Below are positions 44,773 to 56,000 of a stretch of 64,000 nt of DNA, piece after piece. The stretch is from Colletotrichum lupini (lineage: Eukaryota > Ascomycota > Sordariomycetes > Glomerellales > Glomerellaceae): contig NC_064672.1 in NCBI RefSeq assembly GCF_023278565.1, positions 7,750,001-7,814,000 on the forward strand. The letters run 5' to 3'. The number at the start of each line of letters is the position of its first letter. Within the stretch, counting starts at the first letter, position 1. A program made the position numbers and the translations under genes. Below the pieces are notes generated by a model that did no database searches, was not told the origin of the DNA, and saw only the letters and a program-made list of their open reading frames with translations.

Positions 44773-46500
44773 TGTCTTTTTTTCGTGATATTTTTTTTTC
44801 GAGGTGTAGACCCGTTGACGGCAGGTACTGGATTTGATGACCAGTAGCCCGTGTGATGTGCCGACGGGGAGCGGGAGGGAGGAGGAGGAGGAGGAGGAAA
44901 AGGCGGGAGGCGGTAATGCGGATGTGTGAGGGAGATGCAGGTTGGGTTGGCAAGGGGGGCAGTTGGTAGATGCAGCAAAAAAAGCCCTCGACAAAACCGA
45001 CCGACTGACGTGTGTGGACAACGCGAGCGAGGACAGGGACCTGGCGACCTCAGGAAATGGCGGGCGATGCGGAGCAAGCAAACCGTCAGTGTGCCTTTCG
45101 CCAAAGCCAAAGTGACAGCAACCTAAGACGCAAAAGCGGCGTCGGGGACGGAGGCGACGGCAGCAACCTTGATTGCGATGTAGCGTACGAAGCGATGCAG
45201 TCAGTGTGTGTGTGTGTGTGCAAGGTTGCAGTTCACCAAACACGCAGCATGCAACAGAAAAGTCGCAAGGAATTTCTCTCGTGTGTGGATGTGACGGCCG
45301 TTCGCTCGTTCGGATCGGTCGTCGTTAATAGTCGTGCAGAGACCCCCTCCGAAAATGGGTCTTTGGAAAAAACAGGTTGGGAGGAGGGAAATGCGAGCAG
45401 CCGAGAGAGAGAGAAGAGGAAGAAAAAAAAAAAGTCGCACGCTGTGACCAGTACAGAAAAAATGCCGTGGCGGATGTTATGTAGGGGCGTGGGCGTGGGG
45501 GAGGAGGGCGAGTGGTCCCAGTCAATGGTAACTTGGTAAAGTACCTCTCTCCGTTCGAAGTACCTAATGGAAGGTATGGCAAAGGTATGTGGCGGGCTCC
45601 TTGCGGGATGGGCGCAAGCGGGCTGGTGCTTTTGCTTTTTTGGCTTTTCTTTGGCCGGGATCTTCTTCTTCTTCTTCGTCTTCTTCGTCTTCTGCCTCTC
45701 AACTTCTCTATTGTTTTGCTTGGCTTGGCCCTTGGGGCTCGTTTGCTCGTTTCTCCGCCGAAGACGCCAAGGTCACCCAGTTAGGTACCGGATACACACA
45801 CAGTTCCAGTTGCAGTCGCAGTCGCAGACGCAGACGCGGGTTGCAGACGCTTGACACGCGATCGCTTGGGGATTGGTGTATGTGTGTGTGTGTGTTGCGC
45901 CTTGATTCAAGGTGAAGTACTTTTGGACAAGGTAGGGCAAGGCGCAAAGGGGGTGGTGGGTGTGTTTGTATTCCTTGCTTGATGGTGCGCGTACCTCGAT
46001 TAAGTGCTAAGGTATGCGGGAGAAGGGAGGTAAATAAGCCCAAGTAATAAGTTAGGGACGGATAGGAGAGGATAAGATAAAGAGGAGGGATAGCGGATGG
46101 CGAGGTGACCGACGCTAGGTACTACTTTTTTTCGCCTGGTGTTGAGGCTCAAAATAAGGTCAAAGGTCGAAAGAGGAGGACGACGATGAACTGTGAGGGA
46201 GGGGGTGAAGGGGAGGTTAAGAGGTTGCGAGGAGATTCGAGCGACGAGGGAAAATTTGATGCTGCTGCAGCATGAAAGGAAAAAAAGAAGAAGAAGCTGA
46301 AGTGAGGAGGCTAAAAAGGGGAGCTTCTCTCTCTTTTTTTTTTTTCTGGTCCCCTCTCCCCTTCCTTTGGATTTGCAGTTTCTCTCTCTCTCCCGTCACA
46401 GTTCACTTTCAACCCCCGTTATTGTCGACGATGGGCCCCCAGTGACCGCAGCTGATGAAATGGGCCCCCACCGAACGGACGGGGACTAGCCAGCGGGGAT
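44773..46500. other. 5' flank of PIN4-like gene with simple repeats
   Basis: Purine/pyrimidine-biased sequence with many microsatellites: a GT run at 45204-45220, TTC/GTC runs near 45660-45695, CAGTCG/CAGACG units near 45811-45838, a second GT run near 45885-45895 and a CT/poly-T stretch near 46325-46347. This is probably a long promoter and 5' UTR of the PIN4-like gene. No gene is seen. Confidence 0.5.
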
Positions 46501-49457
46501 CCAGAGCAGACTTGATGAAAGTTGAGCTCAGGACTCAGACCCCAGGGCTGTGGGAAAAGAAGAAGGGGTGTGGCAACGACCCGAACGGCAGAAGGCAAAA
46601 GGAAGACAGGCTTCAGCCCTTGACAAGGGGTCGGGGAGGGACCAGTGGACCACAACGGCAAGGAGAATGACTGACAGGGCAGAAAGAGACAGACGGTGGA
46701 GGGAACAATTGGAAAATAAGAGGAACCCATTCTGCGGTCTGTACCACACTATCCCGTACTTTACGGATACCTTTCTTTACCAGTGGAAGAGTCTAGGTTT
46801 CCAGGACCAGGAGTCAGGGACCCAGCACCCAAGACCGACAGGGCAGGCCTACGCAGTACACAGTAGGCTCAAGACAAGGATCGGGGCGACGACCCAGGGC
46901 GACCGACGATGATGAGGAGAGTCGTGTCTATTCTATTGCTTGTGTTTGTGATTGTGTTTGTGCTTGAGCCTTAAGCCTTCTTCCTCTCTCCAAGGTAGAG
47001 AAAGCCATGTCAACAAAGAAAATGCACTCGTTGCGAAGCTGCATCAATAACTTCAGGGCAACATAACTTCTCTCTAGGACAGGCAAGTTTGCTCGAGGTA
47101 CCTGACGTTGCTGAACATGAACAGACCTCAGATCTGACACTGACAGCGCCGCTAAAAGCCCGTCCATCTGGCAGCAGGGACTGACATTCCCGAGGTCAGT
47201 GTGTCTTTTCTTCTTCGCCTTAGTGCCAGCCACTAGAACCTGTCGCTGTAAAGTATCGCGTGGTACGTGAACAAGGTACCTACGGATAGATAGACAGACT
47301 GAGAGAGAGAGAGAGGGCGGACGAAAGCCTTCACCGTTTCGCTGGACTGGATGCCCCGGTCCCCCTTTGGTTCGGCAAGGTTCCTGTGCCCAAGGTTTTT
47401 CTCTGTATCCGTACGCTGTACGGAGTACGATATGGCGAATCTCGGAACCTCCAAACCTCTTCGCCCTCACCTGGGCCCGCTGTATGAGGAATTGGGGGTC
47501 CATGACCTCTGGGGTCCAGTCGGCTCGCTCAGAGCAACGTGCGGGAACAAACCCGCTATCGCCCTTCTAACTAGTCAATCAGTCAGCCAGAAGTCTCCGT
47601 AACTCACCAACTGACTTACTGTCCGTACTACTCAGGTAGGAAAATACTAGTGTCCCGCTGGTCAGGGTCTGTTGATGTTGTTGTTTTCATGGCCGGCTCA
47701 CACTGTAGACTTGGTTAGCTTTGGTGCAATGGTGTTGGCGGTGTTCCGTCTCAATCTATCCTGTCCTATTCTCTCCGTGTCCATCGTGTCTGGCGGGGAG
47801 ACCGTTGACCGACCCATCATTTGCTTCTTGTTGACGGGGCATACGGATACACAGTAGTCCAGAGTACGTTGAAAATTGGTTCCAAGCTCGGCAAGGTTTG
47901 GTCATCTCGCAACGTCCGAGGCTCAAGAGACTTTCTTCCCTTTGATTCTGCTGATGTACCTCTCGGCCTTGTGTCGAGAGAGTGCTGTTGATGCGAGAAG
48001 GAGCTGCGTGTTGACACTGGCACTGACTCTGGTACCCACGGCTATGACAATGTCTGACCCTTTGACCCCCAGCCCCAGGGCCCGATGCGCACATGGCTTG
48101 TGCCGTTGTAACTACCCGTTGTTGCCCTGTGCAAGTCACAGGCGCAGGCGGCAGACGGGAAGGAGACGGAGGGCCCAGGCATTACCGCGGAGCCAGGTAC
48201 CCCTGATAAACTGAGCGCGGCGCGATGCGGTGTGGTGTGCGTGGTGAGGTGGGTATTTCATGGTAATTGTTGTGGTGGGCATACGTAGTATGCGGCGTGC
48301 CATGGGGAGAGGAGAGAAAGGACGGCTCGTCTCGTCTTGCTCCGAGTCTCCGACTTCTCGCGTACGTTGACCAGAGGAGTGCTTCTCAGATGGCCGCAAA
48401 ACGCAGTACATGGAAATATGTCTTCATATGGCATGGCCGAGCCTGCGTACGCTCTGCTAAAAGGAAGTCGTCAATTGGAGCAAAGGGTACACGCAGTAAC
48501 TGTACGCTAAAGTGCCATGTCAGACCCATGCTTGTACGGAGTACTCGTGCCCATAACCCTGGGTTTTGGGTTGCCAATGAGCAAGGACCTGTCTCCAGAA
48601 CAGTCAGAACTGTAAGGCAAGGTATGACTCCAGGCTCGGTAGGGGTAAAAGTACCCTGATCGATGAGGCAAGGAACCGTAACTGTACGAATACCTAGGCC
48701 AAGGATCCAGGCACCTCACCTCGATAGATGTACAGCCAATTATCCGTATTCGACAAAGGCTGGGGTCCAGCTCTCCAGACTTTTCTCCTTCCTTTTTCTT
48801 CCGTCGTCCTCGCGATCACGAGCTGGACGGACAGGTCGTCATCTCTGGAAAGCAGTCGGCGCCGACAGTGTCTGCCGCGATGGATTGTGGCAGCTGGACA
48901 AGTCCACAGCGGGACTGAGGATCCTCGACGGACATTGAAGCTTCACGTTTCGCAGGGGCGGTGTCTTTGTAGACTATTTCCTATTCGTACGGATACCTTA
49001 CTACTGCGTACGTATAGTAGATACCGAATAGCGATGAACTGGGCCTCGATGTAAGATATGGATGAGAAAAGGGGCAAGAGTGAGAAAAGCGGCGCGACCG
49101 CCGTTGTCGCCGGCGTCGCTTCAGAAAATGCAATCAGCCTGCGGTGAGTGGCCCATGGCCCGTGGTTTTTATGCTTTGTGCGTATTGCGCGGTGGTGGTG
49201 GATAATGAATTGAATAGTCTATGAAGCGACGTTTCCTCTGCAGAAATGTGAAAGGTAAGGGGAATGGTGTCAGAAGGTTGAAGGCCGAATGCCTTGCTAA
49301 GGTGTATTCTGCCTGGGAAAGAATACTAGAAAAAGGGAAGGTAGTGTCAAGTTTGGCATTGCCGCATAACTTCCCTATTACCTTGGTATCATGAACTCGA
49401 GAATGGGAAGTCACGATTGCGCCATGGCATAGGTAGGTACGTAGTAGAGAGTACTCC

Positions 49458-49471
49458 GTAAGGTACCTTAC
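49458..49471. repeat. Perfect 14-bp palindrome GTAAGGTACCTTAC
   Basis: An exact inverted repeat centred on GTAC, flanked by CC..CTACGG so that the imperfect stem extends further. It belongs to the group of related words in this interval. Confidence 0.85.
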
Positions 49472-50386
49472 CTACGGCAGGAGAGAAATGGACGATGCCT
49501 TGTATTCTTTCCCCTGCTTTCAGTGTCTATGCCTCAACCTGGAAGGTACACCCAAATGCCCAAGATGCCTTATTGCGTCGGGTTCAAGGTATGTTTCCTT
49601 TTCGGAGACGGTGCAGGGAGCAACTGGGAGGTTTGCACTCGAGGAGCACTTGCCTTTTGACTCGCAGGCAGGTTGCACGTTGCATCTCGTCGCGCTGTTG
49701 GGCCACAGACGGTTTGCGGTCTGTGGTGAGTGAGGTGAGGGCTGCGGCCTGCCCGTGGTCCGTGGTCTGTGGTCGGACGCGTTTGGGAGGGAGGGGCGGG
49801 AAGGTGGCACGGGGACTACGGCTACTGCCAGAGCGGTGGAGGGAAGGAAGGGGCCCGGCCTGTGGGATAAGCCAGATGGGCAGGAACTTGTCACGCTTAC
49901 CTTAGGTTGTGTAGGAAGGCGCTAGCACAGTGTCAGCTGTAATGGCGGCGTCTATCACTGGCTGCGATGCCAAAAGGAAGCAAGCCCGCCCCGTCGTTCC
50001 TGACCTGCCGTTGCCTCACACCGGTCCAATATATATTGAGTGGTCTTTCCGTCACCGTCCCGTGCGTTGCTGGGAAACACGCACAAAATCCACAAATTAT
50101 CCCTCGACATCTGCATCCACGTTGTGCATCCATGACAAGTACACAGTGCGATACTACAAACCGAAAGTGTCAAATAGTAAGGTACAGTGCACACTCAAGT
50201 AGGGTGTTTCTGCGTAATCATCTCCAACGGTATGTAGAACGGGCGGGAAGGGTTCTCCAAGGAACGCCGTTGACCACACATTCAAACACAAAACGATGGT
50301 TTCTCTTCCAGAACGCGATGCTGTCGTGTCATTGTGAGCATCAGACGAACCCACAGCGGCGTAGTTCGCGTCCAAGGTACGGAGTA

Positions 50387-50413
50387 CCTACCTTACCTAC
50401 CTTACCTACCTTA
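50387..50413. repeat. Tandem repeat (CCTACCTTA)3
   Basis: Three exact 9-bp units, directly adjoining a GTACGGAGTAC palindrome at 50377-50387. Confidence 0.9.
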
Positions 50414-53000
50414 GGGCATTCCCTTGACGTGTCATCGAGTAGGTTTCAACACAAAGGTTGATCTGCTTTTGCCTCGAACATAAGGTACCGTATCAACTTG
50501 AAAGCTTTTGTTATTTTGTTCCCGACGGGCTTTAAGTGCCCGACTCTAGTGCATCCCGGATGTAGGCAGAGTTTCCTGTTGCCACCACCTAGCAGGGTCA
50601 GGAAGATGCGATAAACTGTGGTGAGTGTCGGCACTGAGGTGGGTTTCGACTGGAGGGAGGTTTTGGACCTTGACTGATACACCACCTCAGTGAATATCGA
50701 ACGCCGTGCGGATAGATGCCTTGTCTTCAGCTTACCCGCACTGTACAGCTGACCCATCACAAGATTTTCATCTGCCAGAGTGGAAAGTCATGATTGTCTG
50801 TGCCTGCAGCACCAGAGTTGTGTTGTGCAGGAATGGAGGAGACACGCCGCACGCCGCACGACACTTGCCATACACAGCAATTGTAGCCAATGGCAGCCAA
50901 TGACAACCGAGGAAATGCCGATGGCACTCAGTCCCGTGTCTCCACAGTCCCGAGTCCACGCCTGCATCTTTCATCAAAGTACGGTATTCCAATCCATTTC
51001 CACCAGCAGCGAACGAGACATGCAGATCCATACAGAGTACAAAGTACTGTGCACGTAGTCCAGGGAGACTGTGCACTTGGACCTTCCCACCTCACCTTCC
51101 CTGGCACGCACTTGCTGCGGAAGGACTAAGAAGCACCTACCTTGGCAAGACTTGAGAACCTCAAAGGAATGCATACCATACCACAGTGCCTACCTAAGGT
51201 GTCCGTACCAAGGTAAGTTCCGAGTTCCAACACCAACGTCGAGATATCTCTTCCAGTACCCAAACTTTGGGCACGCGTCCCTGCGAAATCAACCAACTAC
51301 GACCCGACTCAATACCTTAGACCGCCACTTTCTTGCCTATCTGCCTACGTTGGCAGTGTACAACGACTTGGGCTCTATCGACCTCCCGAGACTTCCAGCC
51401 AGCCACGGTGTGTATTCGCAATAGCATCAACCTATGAGAGAGTGCCTCCTGAGTCGTGGACAAGGCACTTGCAGCACAACATGCGTGCCGCCCCCATTCC
51501 TCCGCATCATATCGAGATACGAAATCACTGCACAACAAGCGCGACAAGGAATACAAGCATAGGAACCTACCGCTGAGACAGCACCGACATGGGCAATTCG
51601 CAGCCCCAGGCCTCCCCGGGAAGCATTTCAATCCTCGCAAACCTGGGGCAGTCGCACTCACTCTCACTCAATCAACACCTTCTCCTCGAGTCTCCTCCGT
51701 TTCTTTCAGCTCTACGACACAGCGTCTGCAGCGTCAGACACCGCGCGACGTCTTTCCTCAAAGGCATTGGTACCCCTGTCTCAGGAGCTCCAATTGTCGA
51801 CCTCGACCCTCCTCCTTTGTCGCCCCTTGTGAAGGAATCTTGCATCGTCTCGCATTCCTGATGAAGTTATTATAAAGACTTCCTAAATACAAGGACACCG
51901 ACAGCACAAAGACTCCGCATCTCTCGCGCCGTTCCGTTTCACCAAAAGTAAAGGCCCTTCGGCACACCCGCCATGACGGGTCGATTTTGTGCCTGTCGCA
52001 TCCATCCATTGACGATCCAGCACCTCGGACGTGGGACCCAATTCGCGTGGCACATTGTCCAGGGTCTTTGTCCTCCATCGCCATCCACGGCCGCCTCGCT
52101 CCCATGATTTCCCGTCCACCAAAGAGGTATCCGTTTGTACAGACTACCGAGTACCGAGAACGAATACAGGAACGCTACCTTGGCGATTTGCAGCGGACGA
52201 GGCCGAGTGGTCCCTAAAACATCCCCCGCAGACCATGTCTCTCCCCGTTTGGTTTCTACGTGTATCATTGCATATCCCGACACCCAAGATTCTCAAAAAA
52301 GAATCCAAGGTAACGCAAGATCCGGGAGCGTTTTGCGACACCAGGACATGCGTTATACGTTAGGTACATGCAGTTGCCTCGCCAGCTACCTAGGACGAAT
52401 CCATCACTTTGCCATTCAATGCGCTGAGAGGCTGGCTGCTGCAATGCCACCTCGAAAAGCAAAGCTGAACAGGCAAAGGAAACGACGATACGAATTGTTC
52501 GTCCGCGCTCCTGCCCGTGCCACTCGAATCCTCATCGACAATACCTTAGCCCAACACGCCTCGGCTCTCCTCGCACGCGAACCTGGCTCAACTGCCCTGA
52601 CGTCTTCGGGCCGTCACGCTGGGCCCAGATCTACACGCCTAGTCCTCGCACCCTTCTTCAAGATGCCCCTAGTGATGGTCGACTCCAAGGCACAGAGAGC
52701 CGCCTGACGTCGCACCTCTGCAAATCGGTGAGGATCAATTCGAGACGGAGCGAGATCGACAAAAGGACTCAGGCCCGGAAGACGCTTCTTCTGCTCCACT
52801 GCTTCCAAAGTTCCGTACCAAGGATGACGGCCGCCAATTCCTTGGTAATAACCTAGGGTTCGTGAACCCCTATTTCAGCCCCTGGCTGTCGTCACGATGC
52901 TTGCAACACACAAACCGGTCAACATCGGCCACTTGTAGCCACACACGGGAGGCGGATACTCTATCCCCTATTTCGAATTGGCAAATGGGGCGGGCAAAGT

Positions 53001-56000
53001 CTAGCGGCCTAATTTCCATCTCCCCGCTTGAATCCAATAGCTCCGGATTCTCTGCAACCTTCTTAGGGTCGGCAGCAGTTCCTATGATAGCAAGCATTTA
53101 TACAACGACTAGAGGTTGCAAGATATTCATCCTGGGGAGAATCACGATCTCACGATTAAGTCGGGCCTGAGCTTCGGACTATGAAGGAGATGGTAGCATT
53201 AGACACTAGGATGCATCGTCGCACAAAATCGCCCACGCGCTCTCACGCGCTGTCACACGGCACTCGCCTTGCATAAAATGTGCCGGACCCTGGCGTTCCA
53301 CGCTCCGCATCCCCGTTCAACATCCCTGCCGTTCACGAGATGCGAGATGGGGGATGGAGCTTAATCTTACCCACCGACCGGTGCGCTGCGCCGCCACAGC
53401 GAATGTCCCCGGAGCGGCCCCGACTCGCCAGTTTGCCTTACAAGATCCTACGGGTCGGATACATGAATGATGATGATGGGCTCAGTCTGCCTTGCTTCTA
53501 CTCTCGGAAACAACCACATGCGCACATAGTAAACGGTCGAGGCCAGATGTCTTACTCCTGATGGCGGTACAAATACCAATTAGGTCATTCCGACCTTGCC
53601 GAGAGCTTTCTCCAGGAATACGGAGATACAACATTGGCTTTTAAAGACGTTGCATCAAGTCAACAACCCAAGAATATTGCAGGTCACCAGTTCGTCCAAA
53701 TGCGTCAATCATGCCCAGTCAGCGCTATCGATTGGCCGATCCGGAACACGATCCTACCACAATAGCTCCCTTGAGCCTGTCCAATGGTGGGTACGAGCAA
53801 GGCGATGGTGGCTTGCACAAGACCGGATTCTTCGAAGTCGCTCCCCGAAGGCTGCGCAAACTAGGTAACCAAGCCCTGTACGGATACAATGTATGATGGA
53901 TGAAGAACTGCGAGACTACCAGCTTGTAGTATAGTGGTCACATTACCACGCTCGACGGTCAACGCGATGATCTCAGAATCACTCCGTTTGCGCCGTTACA
54001 GCCGTGAGCCAACTCGCGGCATTAGTAAATATCCCATGGATGGCATTCGCCTTGTGCCAACCAGCTTCTAGGATGGCTAGAGACCGAGGCTGCGTCGCGT
54101 TTCGAGGCATGCATCACGACTTCATTCGGCTAAGGCATGCAGGGCGCGTTGCATGGGCGCTGACATCCCTCCCAATTTTCTTGTCGAAGCAAAAGCCTTC
54201 CTACCGGTCAGTCAATATCCGTCAACCAGTACGTGAAAAGCCCGGCTTGTAAGACATTCCACAAGGAACGCCTGGTTCCTAAACACCAATAACAAGCTTG
54301 GCTGCTCCGGCATATCGAAGTTACATTGCGCAGCTCACCGGAGAAGGCGTCTCATCGTTGTAGGCTCTCGGGCAAGTGCCTGTTCAATGTCTCGGTCAAG
54401 GTTCACAATTGTCGTTCAAGCCCAGCCATTGCCGCCAGCGGCCCAGCGCATCTGGTCTTTGAATCAGATAATAATTTACCATTCAGTGGTGTCCCCCATC
54501 TACGAGGTTCCTCAGCTCTCTGCTATCATCTCTCCGAACAGGGTTCCTAATAATAAGGTGGCAGTGCCATCTCTCATTTAACCAAACACAGTCAACCGTC
54601 ACTGTACCACAAGTCACACCAGATGCGGCCTAGACCGTGTGCTGCAGTCTCTGCGCATGTGGAAGATATTGGAAATATCGCCCCGAAATCAAGACTGAAG
54701 GCGACACTACAGGATATATTGTCTACAGCATAACGTGCACTAACGATTATGCTTCAGTTGAGCCACCAGACGGAGCAGCCTCCCATCAATGTCTGTTCTT
54801 GATGTTGCGAGCCTGGAAATCTCTTGATGTTAGTTGCAGAAAACCCCTTGGGTTCTCGTCCAGACATGGAAAGAGATGACAATCCCAGCTACGTTGACCG
54901 TGGATCTTCTCGCGATAGCCATTCTCATACCACGTGATCAACGTGACACGCGGAAGAAGGCTACATATTCCGCTTATGCAAGGCGGGAAGCAAACATCAC
55001 ACAAATGGGGCCAAGCCGGGGCCCACGACCATGGTTCACTCGAGGGGCTGTGGTTAACCAGGTATCACCTTCGATGTACTCTGTACCATGCGTGGTACAG
55101 TCGCCGGCATACGCAGCACTCGACTTCCACGATCGTGTGTCGGCCGGATTCTTCACGGCGAAGTCATACGAAGTACTTCGCTTGCAAGCGACGTGAAACC
55201 AATCATTTCCCTACTGTTCAGCAAGATGATCCCAACTCCATGAAGAGGGTCCCCTATTTCCTCGAAAGGTCGATCGTTCACTTGGAACCCTTTGGTCAAT
55301 CCCTAGATGATCCATCTTTCTTGCGAACCTGACGGTAAACGACGGCGACTCCCGTAATGGACAACTGCTTCCGAAGTCCAGTGGCCACCCAAAGCCGGGG
55401 AGATGGAACACCTTGTACCCCTTGCGGCCTTGCGGGACTCACGTCTGTGAACTTCACCTGTACGGATACGCTCACGCCTGCCCAACCGTCAGCGAGCATA
55501 ATTCTATTTTGTACCGTTCCTACGCTTCCGGACAAGGCGACTCAATCGACCACATCACGGACAGTCTCGATACTAGAATGCGTTCTCACGTCTTGTAAGA
55601 CACTAAGCCCTGATGCTATAAGGTGCTATAAGCCACGTCCGTCTGCCGCCACCTTGTTTGGTGATACCTGTTCACAAATAGAACTTGAGGACCTGGACCG
55701 TTGGACGTATCCACCCTTGGATACGACCAGGGACCCAGCTCCATCAAAGGCATCGTCGGGACCTTCGAGAAATTCTACCGAGACCAACAGAAAGTCCTCT
55801 TGCCCGAGAGGCGAAAGACAAGCACCCCTGATGGGATCCAACGGCTTTAGGCTTCAAGTGGATTCATCTCAAAAAAAATCTTTACTCCTTCATCCGACCC
55901 CACTTGCACGCATGAGCGCTTCGAGAAGCCCGGCTCGCTCCCGCGAAATGAGATGGTTGCTGATGCAGTTGGAACCGCGAGGTCTGCGAGTTGAATGAGG

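Larger units (their letters stand above)
46501..53000. other. Gene-free interval dense in GTAC-centred palindromes
   Basis: No frame longer than 191 aa and no recognisable exon on either strand. Instead many short related words recur: GTACGGAGTAC (47418, 48534, 50377), GTAAGGTACCTTAC (49458), three tandem CCTACCTTA units (50387-50413) and numerous single TACCTA/AAGGTA/CCTAGG words. Composition is not strongly A/T-rich, so it does not look like a RIP-degraded transposon. Confidence 0.55.

Noticed and set aside
46928..47503. 191-codon minus-strand frame
   Set aside because: Low-complexity Gln/Thr/Ala repeats at one end and Ser/Leu microsatellite translation in the middle; not gene-like.
52135..52707. 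190-codon frame with a basic segment MPPRKAKLNRQRKRRYELFV
   Set aside because: No recognisable family, odd composition, overlapping frames on both strands and no splicing support; treated as chance.
55357..55998. 213-codon frame in the gene-free interval
   Set aside because: Ser/Thr/Pro-rich without motif or signal peptide; length is possible by chance in 14 kb of sequence of this composition.
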